Below, piece by piece: positions 25,346 to 34,258 of a stretch of DNA of 64,000 bases. This DNA comes from Streptomyces sp. NBC_01235. Its GTDB lineage: Bacteria > Actinomycetota > Actinomycetes > Streptomycetales > Streptomycetaceae. The DNA lies in NCBI RefSeq assembly GCF_035989285.1, contig NZ_CP108513.1, forward strand, positions 6,758,001 to 6,822,000, read 5' to 3'. Under the pieces are notes generated by a model. The model saw nothing but the letters and a program-made list of their open reading frames with translations, was not told where the DNA came from and did no database searches. The position numbers and the translations under genes were made by a program. Numbering within the stretch: position 1 is the first letter of the stretch; the number at the start of each line of letters is the position of its first letter.

Positions 25346-25677
25346 GTTTGCGCAGCGGGCGGGAGGGGTGGGGCTTGGTCGGGTTCTTTCACCGTCGTGG
25401 TCCTTGGAAAGAGAGCGCCCCTCGCGTCGCAGCACGAGGCACCGAAGCGCGACGCGTCGGGTTCCGGTGGGAGTACGACCTCGGCCCACACCGTCTTGCG
25501 CGGACGCATCTCCGCTACTCCCCAAAGGTCGGCGAGCGCGTCCACGAGGAGCAGCCCGCGGCCCGACTCGCCGTGACCGTCGGCCGGTTGAAGGCACGGC
25601 ATCCGGTCACCGCGCGTGTCCGTGACCTCGATGTGGAGGGTGTCGGCGATGACGTACAGCACGAGCCACCCGTCCAC
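25330..25677 (-). pseudogene. N-terminally truncated RsbW/SpoIIAB-type ATP-binding protein
   Basis: A 115-codon frame from GTG 25677 encodes only the C-terminal half of a GHKL anti-sigma-type ATPase: LHIEVTDTRGD (G1 region), GESGRGLLLVDALAD (G2 region) and the family-typical ending PRKTVWAEVVLPP. The helix with the N-box Glu/Asn that normally precedes this (ELVTNAVRH-like) is absent. Extended upstream in the same frame, the reading meets the TGA stop of the 103-aa membrane-protein gene at 25756-25758. Without the N-box it cannot bind Mg-ATP normally, so it is read as a decayed fragment. A short expressed protein is possible. Confidence 0.6.
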
Positions 25678-25755
25678 GTCCGTGATTCGAAGCTCACCGA
25701 CGGCCCCGCCTTCCGTGTCGCCGCGGCCGCCTGGGCGGGCTTCGTGATGTAAACG

Positions 25756-26067
25756 TCAGGTATTCACCATCGCGGCGAGTAGCACCAGGAGTCCCACCGG
25801 AAAGAGCGTGATCAACAGTGCCGCGCCCGCTGCCAGGATGCGAGGCATCCGAAGAGAGCGGCGGTGCGGCAGGACCCAGGCGAGCGTGAACAGGGCCAGG
25901 GCCCAGTAGATCACCGCTCCGTACTGGTCCATTCCGCCGGCCTCTGACCGGATCACGCTGTACTCCAGCGCGAGGACCGGCAGGCCGAGCGCGGAGGCCA
26001 CCAGGGGAGCCCTCCACCAGGTCCTGTGGTCGGCGTGGCCCCGCGGCGTAGCGTTCTGCGTCGTCAT
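25756..26067 (-). CDS. Small membrane protein
   Basis: The 103-aa protein has a hydrophilic N-terminus (MTTQNATPRGHADHRTWWR) and three predicted membrane segments: APLVASALGLPVLALEYSVI, AVIYWALALFTLAWVLP and ILAAGAALLITLFPVGLLVL. No named family is recognised. It is divergent from the 310-aa hypothetical gene, with 87 nt between the start codons. Its stop codon lies in the same frame as the ATPase remnant downstream. Confidence 0.65.
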   Translation of the reverse strand: MTTQNATPRGHADHRTWWRAPLVASALGLPVLALEYSVIRSEAGGMDQYGAVIYWALALFTLAWVLPHRRSLRMPRILAAGAALLITLFPVGLLVLLAAMVNT

Positions 26068-26154
26068 GGGACCACCTCATCAGCGCCGCACGGCCCACGG
26101 CATCGGGAGCCGTACTCATCCCGCCGGCGTCGGCTACTCACCTCGGAGGGATGC

Positions 26155-27087
26155 GTGACGGTTCTCGACAGCGTGCGCGCCTGGCATCTGCGCCTGCGCA
26201 ACGAACTCGACCCCGCCCGCTTCGCCGTCGCCCGGCACGACTCGCCCGACGACGGACGGAACAAGCACGTCGTGTGTCTCAGCGTCGACGGCCCCGAGCG
26301 GCTGGGACAGCTGAGCGTGTGGGACACGGGTGAGGCGGAGCTGGATCTCGCGGACGCGACGGACGGGGAGGTGCGTTCCGAACATCTGTCGGTACCGGGC
26401 GAGCGGCAACTCGCGCGTGCGGTGCTGAAGTTGAGGGACTGGGTGACAGGTGACCCCCTGCGGGAGGACCGCCTGGCCCGTGGGGTCTTCGCTCCGTTCG
26501 GGGGCGTCGTGGAGATCGGGGCCGTGAACGCGACCCGGACCTGGCGGCTGCCCGAGGTGTCCGTGGAGGCGTTCGTCGAACGGCGGCAGGGTGACGTGAC
26601 CCGCGTGCTGGACGGCGTCCGGTCCGTCTGCCGGTTCGGCGATGCCGGCATGGCCGTCGCCGACGAGCTGGGGTACCTCCGGGAGCACGAGGTGCCTGCG
26701 CCCTCGCTGCTCCTCTGGTCGGCCGGCCTCACCGGAGTCCCGGAGCCCGTCGAGAAGCTCGAGGACCCCGTTCTCGTGCGCCGCATGTGCCGGATGGGCG
26801 CCGATCTCCAGCTGACCGCCTTTCTGGACGCACTGATCAACGCCGCCGTCGCGGGCGGTACGGCACCCCGGTCGGCGGCGGGGGAGATCGTCGACGTCCT
26901 GGCCGCCGCGTGTCGGCTCGCCGAAGACGGCGGTGAAAGCGGCCCGCGGGACGTCTTCCGGATGTGGCGGGTCGCCCGTCTCCCCGGCATCCTGCGGCCC
27001 GGCTCCGACGCCCCGGAGTGGGGGAAAGCCGGGCTCCGGGCCTATGACGAGGCACTGGAGGAGCGGCTCACCGCGCCCCGCGTTTGA
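26155..27087 (+). CDS. Hypothetical protein (310 aa)
   Basis: GTG 26155 with GGAGGG just upstream gives VTVLDSVRAWHLRLRNEL. The protein is soluble, without signal peptide or membrane segments. Roughly residues 1-105 look like one alpha/beta domain (HVVCLSVDGPERLGQLSVWD, ELDLADATDGEV). The rest is helical and ends LRAYDEALEERLTAPRV. I do not recognise the family. Its stop codon overlaps the -35 box of the rpsJ promoter, so it abuts the S10 operon without a terminator. Confidence 0.65.
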   Translation: MTVLDSVRAWHLRLRNELDPARFAVARHDSPDDGRNKHVVCLSVDGPERLGQLSVWDTGEAELDLADATDGEVRSEHLSVPGERQLARAVLKLRDWVTGDPLREDRLARGVFAPFGGVVEIGAVNATRTWRLPEVSVEAFVERRQGDVTRVLDGVRSVCRFGDAGMAVADELGYLREHEVPAPSLLLWSAGLTGVPEPVEKLEDPVLVRRMCRMGADLQLTAFLDALINAAVAGGTAPRSAAGEIVDVLAAACRLAEDGGESGPRDVFRMWRVARLPGILRPGSDAPEWGKAGLRAYDEALEERLTAPRV

Positions 27088-27111
27088 CCTACGTCACTCC
27101 GGGGGTATTCT
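27084..27111 (+). promoter_or_regulatory. S10 operon promoter
   Basis: TTGACC (27084-27089) and TATTCT (27106-27111) are 16 nt apart, a close match to the housekeeping consensus. The -35 overlaps the stop codon of the upstream gene. This leaves a leader of about 380 nt before rpsJ. Confidence 0.75.
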
Positions 27112-27495
27112 CTCCGGCCCGATTGGCCAGGCCCCTGCCCCATATGGCAGACTGTCGGAGTTGCTCGGTCGAGTGTTGATGCTGCGCGCCTCCCGCCGGG
27201 AGGACCGGAAGCGAGTCCCACAGTACTCGTCGCCCTAACTGCCTGATGGCAGCGCTGGGGCGGACGTACGGGAATCTTCCGGGAAGTGTCAGTGCAGCGC
27301 CGACCAGGCACCCGGTGGGCCTTTCGTCCCCGGCTTGCGGTTCCGGAAGGGCCGTGCTTTCCCAGTAGGGATGTTCGAACAAGGGGCATCTGTGTCTGGC
27401 GAGAGCGCGACACACCCGACCGCGTGGGTCGGAGGATCGAGTAACGGAACACCCGGTTCCAGAGCGTTAGAAGAGAACAGGACTACTGAGTAGCC
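27112..27495 (+). promoter_or_regulatory. Long S10 operon leader
   Basis: No gene is seen in this stretch. It holds the 25-nt element at 27408-27432, identical to that before rpsL, then GGAAC/GTTCC (27446-27450/27456-27460) as a second small hairpin, GTTCCAG at 27456 and GTTAG at 27466. Its length and structure suggest post-initiation control of the ribosomal protein operon. Confidence 0.6.
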
Positions 27496-27804
27496 ATGGC
27501 GGGACAGAAGATCCGCATCCGGCTCAAGGCCTACGACCACGAGGTCATCGACAGCTCGGCGAAGAAGATCGTCGAGACGGTGACCCGCACTGGTGCGTCG
27601 GTCGCGGGCCCGGTGCCGCTGCCCACTGAGAAGAACGTGTACTGCGTCATCAAGTCGCCGCACAAGTACAAGGACTCGCGCGAGCACTTCGAGATGCGCA
27701 CGCACAAGCGCCTGATCGACATCCTCGACCCGACGCCCAAGACCGTTGACTCTCTGATGCGACTCGACCTCCCGGCCGGTGTCGACATCGAGATCAAGCT
27801 CTAG
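27496..27804 (+). CDS. rpsJ: 30S ribosomal protein S10
   Basis: The 102-aa S10 also acts with NusB as NusE in antitermination. The start is [20 protein letters not shown]. The loop region [20 protein letters not shown] and the C-terminal [19 protein letters not shown] are canonical. It is the first gene of the S10 cluster, after a long leader. Confidence 0.98.
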   Translation: MAGQKIRIRLKAYDHEVIDSSAKKIVETVTRTGASVAGPVPLPTEKNVYCVIKSPHKYKDSREHFEMRTHKRLIDILDPTPKTVDSLMRLDLPAGVDIEIKL

Positions 27805-27821
27805 GGGTCGGTGATCTGAGA

Positions 27822-28466
27822 ATGGCTAAGCAGATCAAGGGCATCCTGGGCGAGAAGCTCGGCATGACGCAGGTGTGGGACGAGAACAACCGTGTTGTTC
27901 CGGTCACCGTCGTCAAGGCCAGCCCCAACGTCGTGACCCAGGTCCGCACGAATGACAGTGACGGCTACGAGTCGATCCAGATCGCCTTCGGCGAGATCGA
28001 CCCGCGCAAGGTGAACAAGCCCCTCAAGGGTCACTTCGCCAAGGCCGACGTCACCCCCCGTCGCCACCTCGTCGAGATCCGCACCGCGGACGCCTCCGAG
28101 TACACGCTGGGCCAGGAGATCACCGCTGAGGTGTTCGAGGCCGGCGTGAAGGTCGACGTGACCGGCAAGAGCAAGGGCAAGGGCTTCGCCGGTGTCATGA
28201 AGCGTCACAACTTCAAGGGCCTCGGCGCCGGACACGGCACCCAGCGCAAGCACCGCTCGCCCGGTTCCATCGGTGGCTGCGCCACCCCGGGCCGCGTGTT
28301 CAAGGGCCTCCGCATGGCGGGTCGCATGGGCAACGAGCGTGTCACCACCCAGAACCTGACCGTCCACGCCGTTGACGCGGAGAAGGGTCTGCTGCTCATC
28401 AAGGGCGCCGTCCCCGGTCCGAACGGCGGCCTCGTCCTGGTCCGCACCGCGGCCAAGGGGGCCTGA
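27822..28466 (+). CDS. rplC: 50S ribosomal protein L3
   Basis: The 214-aa L3 contacts the peptidyl-transferase region. The start is [20 protein letters not shown]. The conserved loop [20 protein letters not shown] and the following [12 protein letters not shown] are present. It lies 17 nt after rpsJ and 8 nt before rplD. Confidence 0.98.
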   Translation: MAKQIKGILGEKLGMTQVWDENNRVVPVTVVKASPNVVTQVRTNDSDGYESIQIAFGEIDPRKVNKPLKGHFAKADVTPRRHLVEIRTADASEYTLGQEITAEVFEAGVKVDVTGKSKGKGFAGVMKRHNFKGLGAGHGTQRKHRSPGSIGGCATPGRVFKGLRMAGRMGNERVTTQNLTVHAVDAEKGLLLIKGAVPGPNGGLVLVRTAAKGA

Positions 28467-28474
28467 GGTAACCG

Positions 28475-29134
28475 ATGAGCACTGTTGACATCCTTTCGCC
28501 TGCCGGCGAGAAGACCGGTAGCGTCGAGCTCCCCGCGGAGATCTTCGGCGTGGAGAAGGTCAGCATCCCGCTGATCCACCAGGTCGTCGTCGCGCAGAAC
28601 GCCGCTGCCCGTCAGGGCACGCACAAGACCAAGACCCGCGGCGAGGTTCGCGGTGGCGGTAAGAAGCCTTACCGTCAGAAGGGCACCGGCCGTGCGCGCC
28701 AGGGCTCGACCCGCGCGCCGCAGTTCGCCGGCGGTGGCGTCGTCCACGGCCCGCAGCCGCGTGACTACTCGCAGCGGACCCCGAAGAAGATGAAGGCTGC
28801 CGCCCTGCGTCACGCCCTCACCGACCGGGCCCGTCACAACCGCATTCACGTCGTCACCGGCGTGATCGAGGGCGAGGCTCCTTCCACGAAGGCCGCTCGC
28901 ACGCTGTTCGGCAAGATCTCGGAGCGCAAGAACCTGCTCCTGGTCGTCGACCGTGCCGACGAGGCCGCGTGGCTGTCCGCCCGCAACCTGCCCCAGGTGC
29001 ACATCCTGGAGCCGGGCCAGCTGAACACGTACGACGTGATCGTCTCGGACGACGTGGTCTTCACCCAGGCCGCTCTTGAGTCCTTCGTGTCCGGCCCGAA
29101 CAAGGCCAACGACACCGAAGGGAGTGACGCCTGA
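28475..29134 (+). CDS. rplD: 50S ribosomal protein L4
   Basis: The 219-aa L4 lines the exit tunnel. The long conserved loop reads [20 protein letters not shown], then [20 protein letters not shown]. In E. coli L4 is the S10-operon autoregulator; here that is not shown by sequence. Its stop codon overlaps the rplW ATG (TGATG), so translation is coupled. Confidence 0.98.
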   Translation: MSTVDILSPAGEKTGSVELPAEIFGVEKVSIPLIHQVVVAQNAAARQGTHKTKTRGEVRGGGKKPYRQKGTGRARQGSTRAPQFAGGGVVHGPQPRDYSQRTPKKMKAAALRHALTDRARHNRIHVVTGVIEGEAPSTKAARTLFGKISERKNLLLVVDRADEAAWLSARNLPQVHILEPGQLNTYDVIVSDDVVFTQAALESFVSGPNKANDTEGSDA

Positions 29135-29553
29135 TGGCTACGCGTCACCCGAGCATCGCCTCCAAGGCGGCCAAGGCCGCCAAGGCCGCGCGCGTCGCCA
29201 AGGCGAAGCGCCACGAGGCCGAGGGCAAGAACACCGTCGTCACCGCGCCCAGCAAGGCGTACACGGACCCCCGTGACGTGCTGCTGAAGCCGGTCGTGTC
29301 GGAGAAGAGCTACGCGCTCCTCGACGAGAACAAGTACACGTTCATCGTCGACCCGAACGCCAACAAGACCCAGATCAAGCAGGCCGTCCAGGCGGTCTTC
29401 TCGGTCAAGGTCACCGGGGTCAACACGATCAACCGCATCGGCAAGCGCAAGCGCACGAAGACCGGTTTCGGTCAGCGTGCCGCCACCAAGCGCGCGATCG
29501 TGACCCTCGCTGAGGGCGACCGTATCGACATCTTCGGCGGTCCGACCGCCTGA
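29134..29553 (+). CDS. rplW: 50S ribosomal protein L23
   Basis: The 139-aa L23 forms the tunnel-exit docking site for SRP and trigger factor. It is longer than the usual ~100 aa because of an N-terminal Ala/Lys-rich extension ([20 protein letters not shown]) before the core [20 protein letters not shown]. The core ends GRKRKRTK-like ([20 protein letters not shown]). The start overlaps the rplD stop. Confidence 0.97.
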   Translation: MATRHPSIASKAAKAAKAARVAKAKRHEAEGKNTVVTAPSKAYTDPRDVLLKPVVSEKSYALLDENKYTFIVDPNANKTQIKQAVQAVFSVKVTGVNTINRIGKRKRTKTGFGQRAATKRAIVTLAEGDRIDIFGGPTA

Positions 29554-29593
29554 CGGCGGTCCGGATCGTCCGATATCGGACGAGGACTGAGAA

Positions 29594-30430
29594 ATGGGAA
29601 TCCGCAAGTACAAGCCGACTACGCCGGGCCGTCGTGGCTCCAGCGTCGCCGACTTCGTCGAGGTCACGCGGTCCACGCCGGAGAAGTCGCTGGTTCGCCC
29701 CCTGCACAGCAAGGGCGGCCGTAACAATTCCGGTCGTGTGACCGTTCGCCACCAGGGTGGCGGACACAAGCGCGCCTACCGTGTCATCGACTTCCGTCGC
29801 CATGACAAGGACGGCGTGCCGGCGAAGGTCGCGCACATCGAGTACGACCCCAACCGCACCGCGCGCATCGCGCTGCTGCACTACGCCGACGGCGAGAAGC
29901 GCTACATCCTCGCCCCGCGCAACCTGCAGCAGGGTGACCGCGTCGAGAACGGTCCCGGGGCCGACATCAAGCCGGGCAACAACCTGGCGCTCCGCAACAT
30001 CCCGGTCGGTACCACGATCCACGCGATCGAGCTCCGTCCGGGTGGCGGCGCCAAGTTCGCCCGCTCCGCCGGTGCCTCCGTGCAGCTGCTCGCGAAGGAG
30101 GGCTCGATGGCCCACCTCCGCATGCCGTCCGGTGAGATCCGCCTGGTCGACCAGCGCTGCCGCGCCACGGTCGGCGAGGTCGGCAACGCCGAGCAGAGCA
30201 ACATCAACTGGGGCAAGGCCGGCCGCAAGCGCTGGCTGGGCGTCCGCCCGACCGTTCGCGGTGTGGCGATGAACCCGGTTGACCACCCCCACGGTGGTGG
30301 TGAGGGCAAGACCTCCGGTGGTCGCCACCCGGTCAGCCCCTGGGGTCAGAAGGAGGGTCGTACTCGTTCGCCGAAGAAGGCTTCGAACAAGTACATCGTC
30401 CGCCGCCGCAAGACGAACAAGAAGCGCTAG
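29594..30430 (+). CDS. rplB: 50S ribosomal protein L2
   Basis: The 278-aa L2 is a core rRNA-binding protein at the peptidyl-transferase centre. It starts [20 protein letters not shown]. The diagnostic C-terminal [19 protein letters not shown], containing the functionally important His, is present. A 40-nt gap separates it from rplW and 12 nt from rpsS. Confidence 0.98.
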   Translation: MGIRKYKPTTPGRRGSSVADFVEVTRSTPEKSLVRPLHSKGGRNNSGRVTVRHQGGGHKRAYRVIDFRRHDKDGVPAKVAHIEYDPNRTARIALLHYADGEKRYILAPRNLQQGDRVENGPGADIKPGNNLALRNIPVGTTIHAIELRPGGGAKFARSAGASVQLLAKEGSMAHLRMPSGEIRLVDQRCRATVGEVGNAEQSNINWGKAGRKRWLGVRPTVRGVAMNPVDHPHGGGEGKTSGGRHPVSPWGQKEGRTRSPKKASNKYIVRRRKTNKKR

Positions 30431-30442
30431 GAGCGGGTTTAG

Positions 30443-30724
30443 ATGCCGCGCAGTCTCAAGAAGGGGCCCTTCGTCGACGACCACCTCGTGAAGAAGGTGG
30501 ACGCCCAGAACGAAGCCGGTTCCAAGAACGTCATCAAGACCTGGTCCCGTCGCTCGATGATCATTCCCAGCATGCTGGGCCACACGATCGCGGTGCACAA
30601 CGGCAAGACCCACATTCCGGTGTTTGTCACCGAGTCGATGGTCGGCCACAAGCTCGGCGAGTTCTCGCCGACGCGCACCTTCCGGGGTCACGTCAAGGAC
30701 GACCGGAAGTCGAAGCGCCGCTAG
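30443..30724 (+). CDS. rpsS: 30S ribosomal protein S19
   Basis: The 93-aa S19 of the 30S head starts [40 protein letters not shown] and [17 protein letters not shown] are canonical. Confidence 0.98.
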   Translation: MPRSLKKGPFVDDHLVKKVDAQNEAGSKNVIKTWSRRSMIIPSMLGHTIAVHNGKTHIPVFVTESMVGHKLGEFSPTRTFRGHVKDDRKSKRR

Positions 30725-30766
30725 TAGCGGGGTGGAATGACCATGACAGACACTGGAAGGACAACC

Positions 30767-31114
30767 ATGGAAGCCAGGGCCCAGGCGCGGTACATCCGCG
30801 TCACGCCCATGAAGGCCCGCCGGGTGGTGGACCTTATCCGTGGCATGGACGCCACGGAGGCTCAGGCGGTCCTGCGTTTCGCCCCGCAGGCCGCGAGCGT
30901 GCCGGTCGGCAAGGTGCTGGACAGCGCCATCGCCAACGCCGCGCACAACTACGACCACACTGACGCCGACAGCCTCTTCATCTCCGAGGCGTACGTCGAC
31001 GAGGGCCCGACCCTGAAGCGGTTCCGTCCGCGCGCCCAGGGCCGCGCCTACCGGATCCGCAAGCGGACCAGCCACATCACCGTGGTCGTCAGCAGCAAGG
31101 AAGGGACCCGGTAA
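30767..31114 (+). CDS. rplV: 50S ribosomal protein L22
   Basis: The 115-aa L22 has its beta-hairpin lining the exit tunnel. The start was placed at ATG 30767 ([20 protein letters not shown]) because GGAAGGA lies 5 nt upstream and family members begin here. An in-frame ATG at 30737 would add 10 residues ([10 protein letters not shown]) and cannot be excluded. The hairpin region [20 protein letters not shown] is intact. The stop overlaps rpsC ATG (TAATG). Confidence 0.96.
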   Translation: MEARAQARYIRVTPMKARRVVDLIRGMDATEAQAVLRFAPQAASVPVGKVLDSAIANAAHNYDHTDADSLFISEAYVDEGPTLKRFRPRAQGRAYRIRKRTSHITVVVSSKEGTR

Positions 31115-31941
31115 TGGGCCAGAAGGTTAACCCGCATGGGTTCCGGCTCGGCATCACCACGGACTTCAAGTCCCGTTGGTACGCCGACAAGTCGTACAAG
31201 GAATACGTCGGAGAAGACGTCGCCATCCGTCGGATGATGACGTCCGGCATGGAGCGCGCCGGCATCTCGAAGGTTGAGATCGAGCGCACCCGTGACCGTG
31301 TCCGCGTCGACATCCACACCGCGCGTCCGGGCATCGTCATCGGCCGCCGCGGCGCCGAGGCCGACCGTATCCGCGGCGACCTGGAGAAGCTGACCAAGAA
31401 GCAGGTCCAGCTGAACATCCTCGAGGTCAAGAACCCCGAGGTCGACGCTCAGCTGGTGGCCCAGGCCGTCGCCGAGCAGCTCTCCTCCCGCGTCTCCTTC
31501 CGTCGCGCCATGCGTAAGAGCATGCAGTCGGCGATGAAGGCGGGCGCCAAGGGCATCAAGATCCAGTGCGGTGGCCGCCTCGGCGGCGCCGAGATGTCCC
31601 GCTCGGAGTTCTACCGCGAGGGCCGTGTGCCCCTGCACACGCTCCGCGCGAACGTGGACTACGGCTTCTTCGAGGCCAAGACGACCTTCGGCCGCATCGG
31701 TGTGAAGGTCTGGATCTACAAGGGCGACGTCAAGAACATCGCCGAGGTCCGCGCCGAGAACGCCGCTGCCCGCGCCGGCAACCGCCCGGCCCGTGGTGGC
31801 GCTGACCGCCCGGCCCGTGGTGGCCGCGGTGGCGAGCGTGGCGGTCGCGGTCGTAAGCCGCAGCAGGCTCCCGCTGCCGAGGCCCCCAAGGCCGAGGCTC
31901 CGGCTGCCGCTCCGGCTGAGAGCACCGGAACGGAGGCCTGA
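31114..31941 (+). CDS. rpsC: 30S ribosomal protein S3
   Basis: The 275-aa S3 is part of the mRNA entry helicase. It starts [20 protein letters not shown]. The KH domain has [20 protein letters not shown]. The C-terminal ~55 residues form a low-complexity Gly/Arg repeat tail ([19 protein letters not shown]) followed by an Ala/Pro/Glu segment. This makes it about 40 residues longer than E. coli S3. The start overlaps rplV. Confidence 0.98.
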   Translation: MGQKVNPHGFRLGITTDFKSRWYADKSYKEYVGEDVAIRRMMTSGMERAGISKVEIERTRDRVRVDIHTARPGIVIGRRGAEADRIRGDLEKLTKKQVQLNILEVKNPEVDAQLVAQAVAEQLSSRVSFRRAMRKSMQSAMKAGAKGIKIQCGGRLGGAEMSRSEFYREGRVPLHTLRANVDYGFFEAKTTFGRIGVKVWIYKGDVKNIAEVRAENAAARAGNRPARGGADRPARGGRGGERGGRGRKPQQAPAAEAPKAEAPAAAPAESTGTEA

Positions 31942-31946
31942 CCGAC

Positions 31947-32366
31947 ATGCTGATCCCCCGTAGGGTCAAGCACCGCAAGCAGCACCACCCGAAGCGCCGT
32001 GGTCAGGCCAAGGGCGGTACGACGGTCTCGTTCGGCGAGTACGGCATTCAGGCCCTCACGCCGGCGTACGTGACCAACCGCCAGATCGAGGCGGCCCGTA
32101 TCGCGATGACCCGCCACATCAAGCGTGGCGGCAAGGTCTGGATCAACATCTACCCGGACCGCCCGCTGACGAAGAAGCCTGCCGAGACCCGCATGGGTTC
32201 CGGTAAGGGTTCTCCCGAGTGGTGGATCGCGAACGTGCACCCGGGCCGGGTCATGTTCGAGCTGTCCTACCCCAACGAGAAGATCGCCCGTGAGGCCCTC
32301 ACTCGCGCAGCCCACAAGCTGCCGATGAAGTGCCGGATCGTCAAGCGCGAGGCAGGTGAAGCGTGA
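31947..32366 (+). CDS. rplP: 50S ribosomal protein L16
   Basis: The 139-aa L16 aids A-site tRNA accommodation. It starts [20 protein letters not shown]. The conserved [20 protein letters not shown] and [20 protein letters not shown] are seen. The stop TGA overlaps the rpmC start by one base (GTGATG). Confidence 0.98.
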   Translation: MLIPRRVKHRKQHHPKRRGQAKGGTTVSFGEYGIQALTPAYVTNRQIEAARIAMTRHIKRGGKVWINIYPDRPLTKKPAETRMGSGKGSPEWWIANVHPGRVMFELSYPNEKIAREALTRAAHKLPMKCRIVKREAGEA

Positions 32367-32590
32367 TGTCGGCCGGTACCAAGGCGTCCGAGCTGCGCGA
32401 ACTGGGTGACGAGGAGCTTCTGGCGAAGCTTCGCGAAGCCAAGGAAGAGCTGTTCAACCTCCGCTTCCAGGCGGCGACGGGTCAGCTCGAGAACCACGGT
32501 CGGCTCAAGGCCGTCCGTAAGGACATCGCGCGGATCTACACCCTGATGCGTGAGCGCGAGCTGGGCATCGAGACGGTGGAGAGCGCCTGA
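32366..32590 (+). CDS. rpmC: 50S ribosomal protein L29
   Basis: The 74-aa L29 sits at the tunnel exit next to L23. ATG 32366 gives [20 protein letters not shown]; a GTG directly before it would add one Met. The helical hairpin includes [20 protein letters not shown]. It overlaps rplP upstream and rpsQ downstream, indicating tight translational coupling. Confidence 0.97.
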   Translation: MSAGTKASELRELGDEELLAKLREAKEELFNLRFQAATGQLENHGRLKAVRKDIARIYTLMRERELGIETVESA

Positions 32591-32877
32591 TGAGTGAGAA
32601 CAACGTGACTGAGCAGACTGCAGAGGCCCGCGGCTTCCGCAAGACCCGTGAGGGTCTGGTCGTCAGCGACAAGATGGACAAGACCGTCGTCGTCGCTGTC
32701 GAGGACCGCGTGAAGCACGCGCTGTACGGCAAGGTCATCCGCCGTACGAACAAGCTCAAGGCCCACGACGAGCAGAACGCCGCAGGCGTCGGCGACCGTG
32801 TCCTCCTCGCGGAGACCCGGCCGCTGTCCGCGACGAAGCGCTGGCGCATCGTCGAGATCCTCGAGAAGGCCAAGTAG
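32590..32877 (+). CDS. rpsQ: 30S ribosomal protein S17
   Basis: The 95-aa OB-fold protein binds 16S rRNA helix 11. It has an N-terminal extension [15 protein letters not shown] before the core [20 protein letters not shown], and it ends [16 protein letters not shown]. Its start overlaps the rpmC stop. It is the last gene before a structured 124-nt spacer. Confidence 0.98.
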   Translation: MSENNVTEQTAEARGFRKTREGLVVSDKMDKTVVVAVEDRVKHALYGKVIRRTNKLKAHDEQNAAGVGDRVLLAETRPLSATKRWRIVEILEKAK

Positions 32878-32879
32878 GT

Positions 32880-32973
32880 AATTCCCGCAAGGGAATTCCA
32901 AAAGTACGCCTGCGGGCAAACCCGCAGGACAGTTCCGCCAGGCTCCGGGAGCCGCTCGCTGAGCGGCTCCCGG
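32880..32973 (+). promoter_or_regulatory. Three tandem hairpins between rpsQ and rplN
   Basis: AATTCCC/GGGAATT (32880-32897) has a GCAA tetraloop. CCTGCGGG/CCCGCAGG (32909-32928) has a CAAA loop. A 13-bp CCGGGAGCCGCTC/GAGCGGCTCCCGG (32945-32973) has a GCT loop. All three are perfect stems. No T-tract follows, so RNA processing or translational control at the S10/spc boundary is more likely than termination. Confidence 0.7.
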
Positions 32974-33001
32974 GGAACCGGCAGACAAACAGGAGATAGA
33001 C

Positions 33002-33370
33002 GTGATCCAGCAGGAGTCGCGACTGCGCGTCGCCGACAACACTGGTGCGAAGGAAATCCTTTGCATCCGTGTGCTCGGTGGCTCCGGTCGCCGCTACGCG
33101 GGCATCGGTGACGTCATCGTCGCCACCGTCAAGGACGCGATCCCCGGCGGCAACGTGAAGAAGGGTGACGTCATCAAGGCGGTCATCGTTCGCACCGTCA
33201 AGGAGCGCCGCCGTCCGGACGGCTCGTACATCCGCTTCGACGAGAACGCCGCTGTCATTCTGAAGAACGACGGCGACCCTCGTGGCACCCGCATCTTCGG
33301 CCCGGTCGGCCGGGAGCTGCGCGAGAAGAAGTTCATGAAGATCATCTCGCTGGCTCCGGAGGTGCTGTAA
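33002..33370 (+). CDS. rplN: 50S ribosomal protein L14
   Basis: The 122-aa L14 is an intersubunit-bridge protein. The GTG start after AGGAGATAGAC gives [20 protein letters not shown]. The [20 protein letters not shown] and [16 protein letters not shown] segments are canonical. It is first of the spc cluster, followed after 2 nt by rplX. Confidence 0.98.
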   Translation: MIQQESRLRVADNTGAKEILCIRVLGGSGRRYAGIGDVIVATVKDAIPGGNVKKGDVIKAVIVRTVKERRRPDGSYIRFDENAAVILKNDGDPRGTRIFGPVGRELREKKFMKIISLAPEVL

Positions 33371-33372
33371 GC

Positions 33373-33696
33373 ATGAAGATCAAGAAGGGCGACCTGGTCC
33401 AGGTCATCACCGGTAAGGACAAGGGCAAGCAGGGCAAGGTCATCGCGGCCTTCCCCCGCGAGGACCGCGTCCTGGTCGAGGGTGTCAACCGGGTCAAGAA
33501 GCACACGAAGGCCGGTCCGACGGCCAAGGGCTCGCAGGCCGGCGGCATCGTGACCACCGAGGCCCCGATCCACGTGTCCAACGTTCAGCTGGTCGTGGAG
33601 AAGGACGGCAACAAGGTCGTCACGCGCGTCGGTTACCGCTTCGACGACGAGGGCAACAAGATCCGCGTTGCCAAGCGGACGGGTGAGGACATCTGA
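33373..33696 (+). CDS. rplX: 50S ribosomal protein L24
   Basis: The 107-aa KOW protein initiates 50S assembly. It starts [20 protein letters not shown] and continues [20 protein letters not shown]. The stop overlaps the rplE ATG (TGATG). Confidence 0.98.
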   Translation: MKIKKGDLVQVITGKDKGKQGKVIAAFPREDRVLVEGVNRVKKHTKAGPTAKGSQAGGIVTTEAPIHVSNVQLVVEKDGNKVVTRVGYRFDDEGNKIRVAKRTGEDI

Positions 33697-34253
33697 TGGC
33701 TACCACCACGACTCCGCGTCTGAAGACGAAGTACCGCGAGGAGATCGCGGGCAAGCTGCGTGAAGAGTTCTCCTACGAGAACGTCATGCAGATCCCCGGC
33801 CTCGTCAAGATCGTGGTCAACATGGGTGTGGGCGACGCCGCCCGCGACTCCAAGCTGATCGAGGGCGCCATCCGCGACCTCACCACGATCACCGGTCAGA
33901 AGCCGGCCGTCACCAAGGCCCGCAAGTCCATCGCGCAGTTCAAGCTGCGTGAGGGTCAGCCGATCGGTGCCCACGTCACGCTTCGTGGCGACCGCATGTG
34001 GGAGTTCCTGGACCGCACCCTGTCGCTCGCGCTCCCGCGCATCCGCGACTTCCGCGGCCTGTCCCCCAAGCAGTTCGACGGCCGTGGCAACTACACCTTC
34101 GGTCTCACGGAGCAGGTCATGTTCCACGAGATCGACCAGGACAAGATCGACCGCGTCCGGGGTATGGACATCACCGTGGTCACCACGGCGACCAACGACG
34201 CTGAGGGCCGTGCGCTCCTTCGTCACCTCGGCTTCCCCTTCAAGGAGGCGTGA
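33696..34253 (+). CDS. rplE: 50S ribosomal protein L5
   Basis: The 185-aa L5 binds 5S rRNA. The [20 protein letters not shown] start region, [20 protein letters not shown] and [20 protein letters not shown] are diagnostic. It ends HLGFPFKEA, 5 nt before rpsN. Confidence 0.98.
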   Translation: MATTTTPRLKTKYREEIAGKLREEFSYENVMQIPGLVKIVVNMGVGDAARDSKLIEGAIRDLTTITGQKPAVTKARKSIAQFKLREGQPIGAHVTLRGDRMWEFLDRTLSLALPRIRDFRGLSPKQFDGRGNYTFGLTEQVMFHEIDQDKIDRVRGMDITVVTTATNDAEGRALLRHLGFPFKEA

Positions 34254-34258
34254 GCGAG

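Noticed and set aside
25321..25752. 143-aa plus-strand frame opposite the ATPase remnant
   Set aside because: The minus strand carries recognisable GHKL ATPase motifs; the plus frame does not resemble a protein.
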